Positions 49,665-59,240 of a stretch of 64,000 nt of DNA are shown one piece after another. The position numbers and the translations under genes are program-made. The stretch comes from Micavibrio sp. UBA6147 (lineage in GTDB: Bacteria > Pseudomonadota > Alphaproteobacteria > Micavibrionales > UBA1664). The notes beneath the pieces are model-generated. The model did no database searches. It was not told the origin of the DNA and saw nothing but the letters and a program-made list of their open reading frames with translations. Location of the stretch: NCBI GenBank assembly GCA_002423185.1, contig DIUX01000004.1, positions 310,001-374,000 of the forward strand. Direction: 5' to 3'. The stretch's first letter is position 1. The number at the start of each line of letters is the position of its first letter.

Positions 49665-50781
49665 ATGCGTGCAGAAATCGAAGCAGTTGTGAATGAGGCG
49701 AGAAAGTCTCTGTCCCTGCTGAGGAGGCATCTTTGACTGGGATCAAGCGATTGACCGTTTGAACGAGCTGAATGCCCTGTCCGAAGACCCTAATTTATGG
49801 AATAACACCGAAAAAGCGCAAGCCATCATGCGCGAGCGGACGATATTGGACGATAAAATATCCACCGTTCGCAAAATCGAAGCCAATTTGAATGATAATA
49901 TCGAAATGATCGCCATGGCTGAGGCTGAGGGCGATGCCGGCCTTGTGAAAGAGGCCGAAGGCGCGCTTTTGGGCTTGCAAAAAGAAACCGCGAAAATGGA
50001 GCTTGAGAGCCTTCTGTCCGGTGAGGCGGATGGCAATGATGCGTTCTTGGAAGTCAATTCCGGCGCGGGCGGCACGGAGGCCGCGGATTGGGCGAATATG
50101 TTGCTGCGCATGTATGTGCGATGGGCCGAGCAGCATGACTATAAGGTGGAAACTCTGGAATTTAATGATGGCGAAGAAGCGGGGATTAAATCCGCCACAA
50201 TCCGCATATCGGGGCAAAACGCCTATGGCTGGCTAAAGGCCGAGAGCGGGGTGCATCGTTTGGTGCGCATATCGCCGTATGATTCGAACGCGCGGCGGCA
50301 TACGAGTTTTGCGTCGGTCGGCGTGTCGCCGGTGATTGACGACACGATTGATATTTTGATCGAGGATAAAGATTTACGGGTGGATACATACCGTGCCAGC
50401 GGCGCCGGCGGACAACACGTGAACAGAACAGACAGCGCCGTACGGATTACCCACGCCCCGAGCGGCGTGGTCGTGGCGTGTCAAAGCCAACGCTCACAAC
50501 ACCAAAACCGCGCTTCGGCGATGGATATGTTGCGGGCGCGGTTATACGAAATGGAATTGCAAAAGCGTGAAGAAGCCAAAATGGCGGCGCATGGCGAAAA
50601 AACCGATATTGGGTGGGGGCACCAAATTCGCTCTTATGTCCTGCACCCCTATCAAATGGTCAAGGATTTGCGCACCGGAGCGGAAACATCGCAGTCACAG
50701 GACGTTTTGAACGGCGATATTGACCTGTTCCTGTCGGCGTCTTTGGCGCATAAAGTGCAAAAAGCTGAGGATGGGGCTTAA
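49665..50781 (+). CDS. prfB: Peptide chain release factor 2, made by programmed +1 frameshift
   Basis: Terminates translation at UGA and UAA. The ATG at 49665 opens a 23-codon first segment that ends at CTT TGA (TGA at 49734-49736). Before it lies AGGAGG, and the slippery CTT TGA C is followed by TGG; shifting +1 continues at GAC (49735) as DWDQAIDRLNEL and runs to 50781. The total is about 371 residues. The body has the tripeptide region SPYDSNARRHTSF and the catalytic GGQ in GAGGQHVNRTDSAV. This is the classic autoregulation: low RF2 favours the shift. Annotated as one gene with a ribosomal slippage; the join is 49665..49733 and 49735..50781. Confidence 0.96.
49722..49740 (+). promoter_or_regulatory. 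Programmed +1 frameshift site of prfB
   Basis: AGGAGG-CAT-CTT-TGA-C: an internal Shine-Dalgarno three bases before the slippery CTT, then the in-frame TGA with C as the next base, which weakens termination. The arrangement matches the E. coli prfB signal almost base for base in layout. Confidence 0.95.
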
Positions 50782-50915
50782 CTCCCCCCTTGCGGCGCGG
50801 TCAATTTCCCTTTAATTCTATGCTTGGAACTGTGTAGAAGTTCAATGGCGTTGTTTGTCGGGTTTGACCTTCATGAAACAATAAACAACGCGCCCACTTT
50901 GTTGCAGAAAAGAAT

Positions 50916-52970
50916 ATGACCGTCGATTCAGGCCGCTTACCATTCCGTATCCTTGTTGCCGCACTGGTTTGCGGGGTTTTTCTGTATTCTGCGACGGCTG
51001 TATTTGCCCAGCCTGACGCACAGCTTGACGCCCCGTCTGACATGGAGTCTGCTTCGAAGGCTGGCGGGGGTGGTAATTCGCGCACGGGCGCGGCCGCCAC
51101 TTCGGTAACGCCGCTGGATTCTGCGGATGACATCTTGCCGGATTTGAGCGATGAATTACCGGAGATCAATATCAATCCCTTGATTGCGAAATCGCCCAAG
51201 CCCGTGTATTTCCCCGGTGAAGAAGAACAAATGCGCAAGGCCAAGGAAAGCGAAGCCAAGCGTCGCGCTGCGCCGAAAGACGGCGAAATGATCTTGCAAG
51301 CGCCGGAAGACATGGCGCCGGTTCGGTCAAAATCCAAAAACAGCGATGCGGCCAAAGAACTGGTTGAACATGTTGAAGGAACGCCGACTGAGTCGGCTAT
51401 TCTTGAGCCACAGGCCGCATGGCTTGTCGGGGCATCGACTCCGAATAAACTGGCGGGTGGCGACCAAACGGGGTGCTTGGCGCTCAATCAATTTTCAAAC
51501 GGATTTATCGTGGGTGTTCACGGCCGTGAGGGACAGATCGCCGGTTTGACGGTGGACACACGGCAATCGGCCTTTGAAGAAGGGCGCGTCTATCCGGTTG
51601 GACTGAGCCTTGCTAATGATTCCTATGCCGTGATGGGGCTGGCGAGTGACGCCGGAACGCTTGCGATTGACCTTGAAGATATTCCGGATTTCAGGACTCG
51701 TGTCGCGCGGGTTGGGGCTATGCGGATCATGATCGGCAAGACATCGGTGTTTTTCTCCACCGCCGGTTTGCCTGAGGGGCTGGAACGCCTCGGCAAATGT
51801 ATGGAAGAACGCCGCACAAAAACCATGAAGGTTGAAAACAGTCCGTCTGGGCTGGACTCTTTGCCCGCATCAATCTCCGCGAATGCCGAAGGGGCGGGCG
51901 GGGAGCCTGCGGACATCAAGCCGATGGAAATTACGCGCAGTGGTAAACGTGTGCCGATTGCGCTGGCGGTGACGGAACTCATCCCCGGTGGATACCGCTT
52001 TGTTGTTGAGCGCGGCATTGACCCGATGTTGCGCATAAGCTGGGACAAGGGGCCTTTATGGGTTGATGTTCTGCAAACCGCGATGGCGGAGCATAACCTT
52101 TATGTCTATATCAACGGTCGCGTGGTAAGAATTTCCCGCGATGCGGAAAATCCGCATGTGCAAAACCAAGATACGATCAACACCTATTCCGCCTCGGCGC
52201 ATGGTGAGGCCGCGGAATCAGACGACGGCAACGATAATAATGCAGCCGCCGGATACACAGCTACCCGCCTTTGGGAGGCCGGCAAGGATGAGAGCTTGCA
52301 AGACGTTCTGCACACATGGGCGGCGGATGCGGGTGTGAAACTTGTGTTGGAGCTAGACAGTGAATTTACTTTGACCGAGCATTTTTCCTATGACGGAACA
52401 TTCCAAGAGGCCGTGAATGTGTTGATGTCGAGATTTTCGGACGAACCGAACCAGCCCATGACCCGTTTTTCGGGGGGCAGCGCGAACAGCGCAAGAGGAG
52501 CGGCCTCTGTGGTGCAAAATGATGACGGCGATGCGCCACGTATGGGGCTTGAGAGCCCAGACGGAGCAACGATAGGCGATAAGCGGTCGAAGATACAAAG
52601 CCTTGGCTATTTGCCATCCAAAAATTATGTCGCCAAGCCTGATGGGTTTGAACAAACATCGAAAGTCTGGATGGGGCTGGAGGGCGCGAGTCTGCGCGAT
52701 ATCCTTGAGAAATGGTGTATTGATGCTGGGGTTGAGCTGCTGTGGATGCCGGCACAGATGTTTGAACTGAAAGAATCAGTCAAGATGAGCGGCGGATTTA
52801 CCGATGCGGTAGCGGGGGTTTTGTCACAATTCGCGGGTGACAGCCTTAAACCGACGGCGCAGCTCAATAACGACCCTGAAACAGGGCGCAGAGCCTTAAT
52901 TGTGCGGGCTGCAGGGGCTGAAGGCGGGGATACAATCCCCGGACCGGCACCGGAAAAACCTAAAAAATAG
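50916..52970 (+). CDS. Exported protein with TcpQ/PilL-like repeats and a shared N-terminal module
   Basis: A 684-residue exported protein (signal peptide ending AVFAQ). An acidic, low-complexity stretch is followed at residues ~166-300 by a module AAWLVGAS...CLALNQFSNGF...LGKCM that resembles the start of the next gene's product. Three C-terminal segments have the TcpQ-like pattern of a W, then SLxDxLxxWxxxAGVxLxW: near 358 (more divergent), 459 (SLQDVLHTWAADAGVKLVLE) and 591 (SLRDILEKWCIDAGVELLW). TcpQ-like domains occur in type IV pilus and type IV secretion envelope proteins. An envelope role with secretin or pilus partners is inferred only. It lies 195 bp before the giant coiled-coil gene. 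Confidence 0.7.
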   Translation: MTVDSGRLPFRILVAALVCGVFLYSATAVFAQPDAQLDAPSDMESASKAGGGGNSRTGAAATSVTPLDSADDILPDLSDELPEININPLIAKSPKPVYFPGEEEQMRKAKESEAKRRAAPKDGEMILQAPEDMAPVRSKSKNSDAAKELVEHVEGTPTESAILEPQAAWLVGASTPNKLAGGDQTGCLALNQFSNGFIVGVHGREGQIAGLTVDTRQSAFEEGRVYPVGLSLANDSYAVMGLASDAGTLAIDLEDIPDFRTRVARVGAMRIMIGKTSVFFSTAGLPEGLERLGKCMEERRTKTMKVENSPSGLDSLPASISANAEGAGGEPADIKPMEITRSGKRVPIALAVTELIPGGYRFVVERGIDPMLRISWDKGPLWVDVLQTAMAEHNLYVYINGRVVRISRDAENPHVQNQDTINTYSASAHGEAAESDDGNDNNAAAGYTATRLWEAGKDESLQDVLHTWAADAGVKLVLELDSEFTLTEHFSYDGTFQEAVNVLMSRFSDEPNQPMTRFSGGSANSARGAASVVQNDDGDAPRMGLESPDGATIGDKRSKIQSLGYLPSKNYVAKPDGFEQTSKVWMGLEGASLRDILEKWCIDAGVELLWMPAQMFELKESVKMSGGFTDAVAGVLSQFAGDSLKPTAQLNNDPETGRRALIVRAAGAEGGDTIPGPAPEKPKK

Positions 52971-53060
52971 CGCAAAACCCTCTGTAAAACGGGATAATTC
53001 TCACAAAAGGCTTTGATTCACTGTCAAAGCTCTTTATCCTTTGGACTACGTAGAAACGAA

Positions 53061-53144
53061 ATGATTCTGACTCTATTGATGGCTTGTTCGCCTGATCGGC
53101 AAGCGGATGGAGGCAGGGGCATGATCGGGTCCGTTAATCGATGA
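53061..53144 (+). CDS. Possible 27-residue mini-lipoprotein
   Basis: Short frame MILTLLMACSPDRQADGGRG followed by MIGSVNR. LLMAC is a lipobox-like sequence, as in entericidin-type or lysis lipoproteins. No ribosome-binding site precedes it, and it sits in a 195-bp spacer, so it is a speculative call. Confidence 0.2.
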   Translation: MILTLLMACSPDRQADGGRGMIGSVNR

Positions 53145-53165
53145 TTTATTCATGAGGCTGTTCAT

Positions 53166-56100
53166 ATGATTGCACGTCGTTATTTGTATTCTTGTGCTAT
53201 CGGATTATGCATGGCGGCGGTTGTGCCGTCGGTGCTTACGGGTACGGTGCCAATGGCTCGCGCGGAGGCACCGTCTTCGGCAATGCTACAGCCCGTGACC
53301 GGATGGGCGGTTTCAAAGGTCGGTAACCCCGATACGCCGAGCGGGTATTGCGCGTTGGCGCGCCGTTTTTCGAACAACATCGTGGTCACGATTGCCCAAA
53401 ACAAAAAGCAAGAGGCGTCTTTCGCGATTGATTTCCAAAAAGATACGATCCGTGTTGGACGGTCTTATGCCGTTCAAATTTCTACGGGGTCTTTGAAGCG
53501 CGATTTTGACATTCAATCCGTTTCGGCGTCCGCGCTTGTCATTAAGATCGGTGCGGATAACGCGTTTTTTGCGATGCTTGAAAAAGAGCAAATCCTGTCG
53601 GTGAGCATCAGCGGTCAACCGTATCAATTCTCGTTCAGTGATTTCGCATCAGGGCGGCAACAGCTCTCGGCTTGCCTCGGCAATAACGCAGCGCAAACAA
53701 TGGTCAGCAAGGAAATGTCCGACCAGATGTCACGCATGAAGACGGAGCTTGTCCAGCTTCAGGACGAAAACCGCAGCTTGTTGAGCGATCTTGAAAAGGA
53801 ACGCCAGAATTTCCGTCAGGAAATGTCCAGCAAAGGCGCGCAGAACAGCGATGTCCAAGAGCTTATGGACAAGATGGGCAATCTGGAACGCAGCAACACC
53901 GAATTGATGCAAAAGCTCCAGCAAGAGCAAACCGCAAATACAGGATTGAAAACCAATCTGGATCGTTTGACGTCAACGATCAAAAAAGATGATAACGCGG
54001 ATATGGCGACCAAACTCGCCGTTGAGGCGGCTCAGCGTGAGCGCGATGAGCTTCGCGCTATGCTGGAAATGGAAAAAAGCCGCCGCTCCGAGATTGAAAA
54101 GCTGGCGGTACAAAAAGACGGCATTGAAAAACAACAATCCGAATTGATGAGCCGTATTGCCGAGCTTGAGCAGCAAAACGCATCGCTGGGCATGATGCTC
54201 GATGAAGAACAAAAAAGCCGTACGGATATTGAAGGCAAATTGAAAAATGCCGGCATATCCAAGGACGAGTATGACCGCCTGATGTCCGAAAATAAATCCC
54301 TACAGCAAACGGTCGACAGCATGAAAAATGCTGGCGTGTCGAATGCCGATGTCCGTAGCCGCGAGGCAGAGGCCGCCCGCATGGCGCTCAAGGAAACGCA
54401 AGACGAGATGGATCGTTTGCGGTCTGAACGCGACACGCTGGTTGAGATGATGGAAAAAGAGCGCAAGGATTTCAGCACTCATGTAAACCGTCAGGACACA
54501 GCCTCCGCCGAAGTCAAAGAAATGGCCGAAAAGCTGGCGAAGCTGGAGAGCCAAAACGCAGAATTGATGCGCAGCTTGCAAAACAGCAAAGACAACAAAG
54601 CCGCCAATGCGGCGCAGTCTGATGAAGCGGCAGAACAACTCGCCCTTCAAAGCCGCGCGGTTGACGCCTCAAAAGACGAGATTCAAGAACTCAAGGCTAT
54701 GTTGGCGATGGAGCGAGACGAGCGTATGCGCCTTGCCCGCTTGATGATTGAGCAGGGCGAGAGCAAAGGCAACGCTCAGGGGGAGGGCAAAGCCGCGGTT
54801 GATGCCGGCGGCGAAGATTTCCGCAAGCGTATCGAACAAGTCGAAGCCGAAAATGAACGCCTTCGCATCGCTCTGAAAGTGGCGGCGACGGAATCCGCGC
54901 CGGTTGTCGATGGTCAGGCCATTCAAGAGGCCAGAGCCCGCATCGAAGAAAAAGCCCGCCAATTGGAACTCGTGTCCGCCGAGCGGGATGAATTGAAGGG
55001 ATTGCTTGAGGCCGAGCGGACACGCCGCGAAAAAATCGCCGGCATGTTGGAGCAAAAAAAGGACGTCACGGAAGAAAAAACCGAATTGAACGGCAAGCTT
55101 CGCGCGCTTGAGGCGCGGAATATGGAGCTTGCACGGGCATTGGAAGAGGCTAAAAAACGCAAGCCGGAACCGGTTCAAATCGGCGAAGTTGTGGCGCGTC
55201 CGCCGATGATGGCGGATGGATCGCCAGTGTCGGGTTCGGTGTCAGGATTGGCGGCGGGTTCGGTGTCGGCACCGGTGGCACTGAGTGGTCGCGATAATGG
55301 CCGCACCAAGGACGGCATTCTGAACAGCCTTTCAGGCAGCAACACAGAAATTGCACAGGTTAAGGCGGAACTTGAAATTGCTCTCGCGGAACGTGATGAG
55401 TATCGCAGCTTGCTGGAGAGTGAGCGCCTTCGCCTTCGTGAGGTTCAATCTTTGCGCAACCGCATCGGCAATATCAGTGGTGATCAGGCGAGCCTCACCG
55501 ACACGATTCAAAAACTACAAAACGAAAAAGTCGATCTGATTCGGTCTTTGGAATATGAACGCGCCCGTTTGGAAGAAATCGGCGGCAAGAAAGGCGGCGC
55601 ATCCGTCACTGGCGAAACCGGTCATGCGGAGGTGAGCGCCTTGAAAGCCGAGCGTAACGAATTGCGCCGTTTGCTGGAGGAAGAACGCCACCGTAAGCAA
55701 GAAATCGCAAGTTTAGAAAAACGCGTATCTTCGGTAACGCAAGACGAAACGGATTTGTCCGGCAAGGTTGCAAAACTGGAAACGGAAAAAGAAGAGTTAT
55801 CGAATCTTTTGAAGAATGCCCAGCGTGAGGCCGAGGCCGCGCGCGTGCAATCTACCCGTTTTGTGCAATCATCCAAGGATTTGTCACCCGCCGCGGCGGA
55901 CGTCGTTGCCGGCAAGGGCGGCGCGGATAATGACCGTTTGCGGTTGCTGGAAAATGAAAACCGCCGCCTTTATTCCGAGATGAACGCCTTGCAGGCGAAA
56001 AAATCCGAAGTCGAAGCGATGGAAGCGGAGATCAGCTCCCTGAAAGCGCAAAACAACATCCTGCGCGGTGAAGTGAAGGCGCGGAAGGCTGATTTGAGCA

Positions 56101-58013
56101 ACGGTATCGCCGATGACGACATGTTGGCGCATTTGCGTGAAACGATCAGCCGTTTGGACATGCAGAACAAGAACTTGAACGAAGCTCTTGAAATGGCACG
56201 TCAACGTGAAGAAAAAGCGTTGAAGAACAATCCATACCGCGAAAAACTGATTGAGGCGGAAACCCGCATTCAAGATGTTCTGGGCGAGAACGCAATTTTG
56301 TCGCGCGAATTGGAAGAGATTCGCACGGATGCCGAAAAACGTCTTTTGAAGGTTGCAGATGGCGATCATTGGGACGCTACAAAGGCGACCACTCGTTATC
56401 AAGAAGCCGAACGCGAAATTCAACGCCTTGGCGAGGTTTTGAACCGCGAGCGCGCAAAGCACCAAGACGAAGTGCGCGAGCTTGAGGGCAAATTATTCGA
56501 CCCCGCGATTACCGAGGCGGAGCAATTAAAGCGCCTGCGCGACATGGAGGCTGAAATCGCCCGTTTGCAAGGGGGGCATAGCCTCAGCCGTGCTTCGGAT
56601 GATACGCCCCGTATGCAGGCTATGCCGGTTGGCCGTGTGTCGTCCGCCGCAATTGACCCGCAAAGCTCGGCCGATGCCGACCGCGAGTTGCGCCGTTTGA
56701 ATGAACTGTTGCAACGCGAGCGGGCTAGCCATCAAGCGGAAGTGCGTGACCTTGAAGGCAAATTATTCGACCCCGCGATTACCGAAGCGGAGCAATTAAG
56801 ACGCCTGAACGAGATGGAAGCGGAGATCGCCCGTTTGCGCAGCGCCAAAGGCGAAGCCGGAACGGTTGTTGCCGCGCGACCGACAGCGAGCCGTCAACCG
56901 GACGTCGATTTTGGACCTTCCAATGACCCGATGCCCGAGGTTGCTCAGGCCAAAACGCGCGATACTACAAACGATGCTTCTGCAAATGATACTGCCAATA
57001 ATACTGCGGGCATGTCGTCGATCCAAAAATTGCGCAACAGAATTGCGCGCGGACGCAGCCAAGAGTCTTTGAGTGAGAGAGAAGGGCGAGTCGTCAGCGA
57101 CCCTGATTCGCGCTCTGTGGCTGTAGCCGCTGTTTCAAGCGATGTTGAGGCCGCGCCGGTTGAGCCTGTGATGGCGGAGGTTACAACGCCAACCTCTTCC
57201 TACGGCACACCACAGCCCGCGATGACTCCGATCATGGATGGGCCAGGTGAGCGTGAGCTCGCGATGGCGGTTCATCAAGGCGGCGCCGTTGTCTACAGCC
57301 CGTCAAGCGCGGTTCAGCAACCGACAAGCCAGACTGGCGTGCCGCTTGGTATGGCTCCGATGGCGATGGCGCCTGTGTCAGGACAGGTACAAAATTCGGT
57401 TCAGCCTCCGGTTGCTCAGCCTGCGCCCCAGCCTTATGCGCAGTATAACCAATACGCTCAGCCCGCCGCCGCGCAAGTGTCGTACCAACCACAACCGATG
57501 ATGCCACCATCGTCACAGCCACCGCAAATTCAGTTCCCGCAACATGCTGCGCCTGTTTCTGCGCCTGCTGGGCCGGATGGTCAGGATATTGCGTCATTGC
57601 TGGTGAAGGCCGGTGTGCCATTGGTAAGCGGGTTCGAAAAAGTCGGCGCCGTGTCGAATAGCGGTTTTTCCGCCTTCCGATGGGATACGGGAACGGTTTA
57701 TGGAAGCGCTGAAAAAACGCTGATGTCCGACCCGTCTATGTTCGAGGCGATGGTTGAGGGCTATTTGCGCAAGACCGAAGCGCGGTGCGGCGGGACATTT
57801 GATAAAACCTCGTCTGGCATGACCTATGCCGGAGCGCGCCCAGTGCTAGCTTATGATATTGCCTGTATCTCCGGCGACCAAGGGGCGGGGGCTGCGTTGT
57901 TGTTCTATGCCGATGGCGGAACATTTAATGTGATTGCCCATGAAGGCGGCATTGAAAGTTTTGACCAAGCCATGACAACGCGCGACCAATTGTCGAACTC
58001 CCTTATTCGGTAA
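53166..58013 (+). CDS. Giant exported coiled-coil protein
   Basis: 1615 residues, exported (signal peptide near residues 1-34, cleavage ARA-EA). Residues ~43-180 carry a module (WAVSKVG...CALARRFSNNIVV...LSACLG) similar in layout to the preceding gene's N-terminal module. About 185-1230 is almost unbroken heptad sequence rich in Glu, Lys, Arg, Leu and Ala, long enough to bridge the periplasm. A near-identical 55-residue repeat lies at about 1077-1135 and 1168-1225, 90 residues apart. Then a Pro/Gln/Tyr-rich linker (~1370-1475) and a C-terminal globular domain of ~140 residues. No family recognised. A structural envelope role is inferred. Confidence 0.8.
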   Translation: MIARRYLYSCAIGLCMAAVVPSVLTGTVPMARAEAPSSAMLQPVTGWAVSKVGNPDTPSGYCALARRFSNNIVVTIAQNKKQEASFAIDFQKDTIRVGRSYAVQISTGSLKRDFDIQSVSASALVIKIGADNAFFAMLEKEQILSVSISGQPYQFSFSDFASGRQQLSACLGNNAAQTMVSKEMSDQMSRMKTELVQLQDENRSLLSDLEKERQNFRQEMSSKGAQNSDVQELMDKMGNLERSNTELMQKLQQEQTANTGLKTNLDRLTSTIKKDDNADMATKLAVEAAQRERDELRAMLEMEKSRRSEIEKLAVQKDGIEKQQSELMSRIAELEQQNASLGMMLDEEQKSRTDIEGKLKNAGISKDEYDRLMSENKSLQQTVDSMKNAGVSNADVRSREAEAARMALKETQDEMDRLRSERDTLVEMMEKERKDFSTHVNRQDTASAEVKEMAEKLAKLESQNAELMRSLQNSKDNKAANAAQSDEAAEQLALQSRAVDASKDEIQELKAMLAMERDERMRLARLMIEQGESKGNAQGEGKAAVDAGGEDFRKRIEQVEAENERLRIALKVAATESAPVVDGQAIQEARARIEEKARQLELVSAERDELKGLLEAERTRREKIAGMLEQKKDVTEEKTELNGKLRALEARNMELARALEEAKKRKPEPVQIGEVVARPPMMADGSPVSGSVSGLAAGSVSAPVALSGRDNGRTKDGILNSLSGSNTEIAQVKAELEIALAERDEYRSLLESERLRLREVQSLRNRIGNISGDQASLTDTIQKLQNEKVDLIRSLEYERARLEEIGGKKGGASVTGETGHAEVSALKAERNELRRLLEEERHRKQEIASLEKRVSSVTQDETDLSGKVAKLETEKEELSNLLKNAQREAEAARVQSTRFVQSSKDLSPAAADVVAGKGGADNDRLRLLENENRRLYSEMNALQAKKSEVEAMEAEISSLKAQNNILRGEVKARKADLSNGIADDDMLAHLRETISRLDMQNKNLNEALEMARQREEKALKNNPYREKLIEAETRIQDVLGENAILSRELEEIRTDAEKRLLKVADGDHWDATKATTRYQEAEREIQRLGEVLNRERAKHQDEVRELEGKLFDPAITEAEQLKRLRDMEAEIARLQGGHSLSRASDDTPRMQAMPVGRVSSAAIDPQSSADADRELRRLNELLQRERASHQAEVRDLEGKLFDPAITEAEQLRRLNEMEAEIARLRSAKGEAGTVVAARPTASRQPDVDFGPSNDPMPEVAQAKTRDTTNDASANDTANNTAGMSSIQKLRNRIARGRSQESLSEREGRVVSDPDSRSVAVAAVSSDVEAAPVEPVMAEVTTPTSSYGTPQPAMTPIMDGPGERELAMAVHQGGAVVYSPSSAVQQPTSQTGVPLGMAPMAMAPVSGQVQNSVQPPVAQPAPQPYAQYNQYAQPAAAQVSYQPQPMMPPSSQPPQIQFPQHAAPVSAPAGPDGQDIASLLVKAGVPLVSGFEKVGAVSNSGFSAFRWDTGTVYGSAEKTLMSDPSMFEAMVEGYLRKTEARCGGTFDKTSSGMTYAGARPVLAYDIACISGDQGAGAALLFYADGGTFNVIAHEGGIESFDQAMTTRDQLSNSLIR
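56397..56840 (+). repeat. Tandem coding repeat in the coiled-coil gene
   Basis: Two copies of a ~165-bp coding segment, 270 bp apart; a core of about 42 bp (56487-56528 and 56757-56798) differs at one base. Both encode ELEGKLFDPAITEAEQL followed by R-L-x-x-MEAEIARL. High base identity points to recent duplication or gene conversion. Confidence 0.8.
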
Positions 58014-58314
58014 GGTTAGCCCAAAGATTGTCTTTGCAGACTGAGATTAAAGGCGCGGCTGTGAGGCCGCGCTTTTTGTTGTGTTGTATTGCCCGCTCAA
58101 AATGCTCTGCTCAATATTGATTGCCCAACATTGATTGCCGGAATCTTGTGACGCGTTTTTCTTAAGGATGTTTTTTTGGCGCTTTGCTCTGTAGCCATCT
58201 CTTGGCGCGTTATGGTCGCTTGGCTTTTGTGGTTAACAAACGGTAAATAAATATTGACTTATGTAAAATATATGTGATAGAAAAGATCACGGTCAAAATA
58301 AGAGGTGTATGACA
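58014..58314. other. Intergenic region with terminator and candidate promoter
   Basis: A strong terminator (GCGCGGC 58053-58059 pairing with GCCGCGC 58066-58072, then T) ends the giant gene. Farther on, ATTGATTGCC is repeated twice near 58117-58140, and TTGACT at 58254 with an AT-rich follow-up may be the promoter of the next gene. Confidence 0.55.
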
Positions 58315-59073
58315 ATGAATTTCAAAAAGACATTACGCGATATCGCGATTGCTGCTCAATTTACTCTTTTGTCTGCTGGGGCTGCCAGTGCCGCTGTCGG
58401 CCCGCATATTTGCGGATGTCTTGGCCCCGTGGATCCAGTGACCCCGATTATTGCCGAAAGCGCCGGTGTGCCGGCTTGGGCGGTTGGCCTTGGGATTGTG
58501 GCAACATATTGTGTGTTGGATAATACGCTCGGCCTTGGCGGTGCTTGCCGCGGCGACCATGGCGGACAGGCGCACTACACCATTACTTGCGATGGCAACG
58601 GAAAATACGATGTTGCCTTGACCGTTACGGATGAACGCGGAAATCGTGTTTTCGTCCCCGAAACACAAATTCTTGATGATTTGAACGCCAGACAAATGAA
58701 TGACTTTATTAAGGTGATGTCAGCGTCTACGGGTGTTCATTTTGATAATTTTGAAGCACAGCCGGACGGCACGCGCATCGTCTACAGCGTCGGATTCTCC
58801 GGCAAGTGGGAGCCATTATTGACCGGACATGAAGATTCAAAGGCGGCCTATGCCTATGGCGCGACCATCAACATGATCCAAGACATTGTTGGCACGGCGC
58901 GTTTCATCGGTGCGAGTAACCGCATCGCGGTGCAAGGATATGACAACGCGGTTGTCGATGTGCGCACGGCGCAGGCCGGTGGGGTGCGTTTTTCTCGCCC
59001 TGATAATGCGGTGCGTTTACAGCCCCAAACCGAGACCCATTATGAGCAACGCGGACGCTCTCTGACCCGCTAA
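58315..59073 (+). CDS. Small exported protein of unknown function
   Basis: A 252-residue exported protein. AGAGG is nine bases before the ATG at 58315 and only three before the one at 58309, so 58315 is the better start. The signal peptide ends at ASA-AV. An N-terminal Cys-rich stretch (HICGCLGPV, YCVL, GACRG, TCDGNG) suggests disulfides, followed by a beta-rich domain, with an R/Q-rich tail. It follows the giant coiled-coil gene but is separated by a terminator and has its own promoter-like sequence, so co-function is not certain. Confidence 0.7.
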   Translation: MNFKKTLRDIAIAAQFTLLSAGAASAAVGPHICGCLGPVDPVTPIIAESAGVPAWAVGLGIVATYCVLDNTLGLGGACRGDHGGQAHYTITCDGNGKYDVALTVTDERGNRVFVPETQILDDLNARQMNDFIKVMSASTGVHFDNFEAQPDGTRIVYSVGFSGKWEPLLTGHEDSKAAYAYGATINMIQDIVGTARFIGASNRIAVQGYDNAVVDVRTAQAGGVRFSRPDNAVRLQPQTETHYEQRGRSLTR

Positions 59074-59102
59074 AATGCTCAATTGTCATATATGATGCGA
59101 AA

Positions 59103-59128
59103 GCCGGCCCTGAGTGGCCGGTTTTTTG
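59103..59128 (+). terminator. Intrinsic terminator
   Basis: CCGGCC (59104-59109) pairs with GGCCGG (59116-59121), followed by TTTTTTG, 30 bp after the small exported protein gene. Confidence 0.8.
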
Positions 59129-59240
59129 TTATCTGTAAATGTTTTGCTAACCTTTTTCAGGCAAGATGAGAGGGTGTCGATCTATGAAAAGAAAACTATA
59201 TAAAATTTTAGATTAATTTTAGCGACTTAGGGGAACGAGC

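Noticed and set aside
49660..49760. prfB frame break taken as a sequencing error or pseudogene
   Set aside because: The AGGAGG and CTT-TGA-C layout is the known RF2 frameshift signal.
58117..58140. Repeated ATTGATTGCC before 58315 as an operator
   Set aside because: Only two short direct copies without symmetry and not positioned clearly relative to a promoter.
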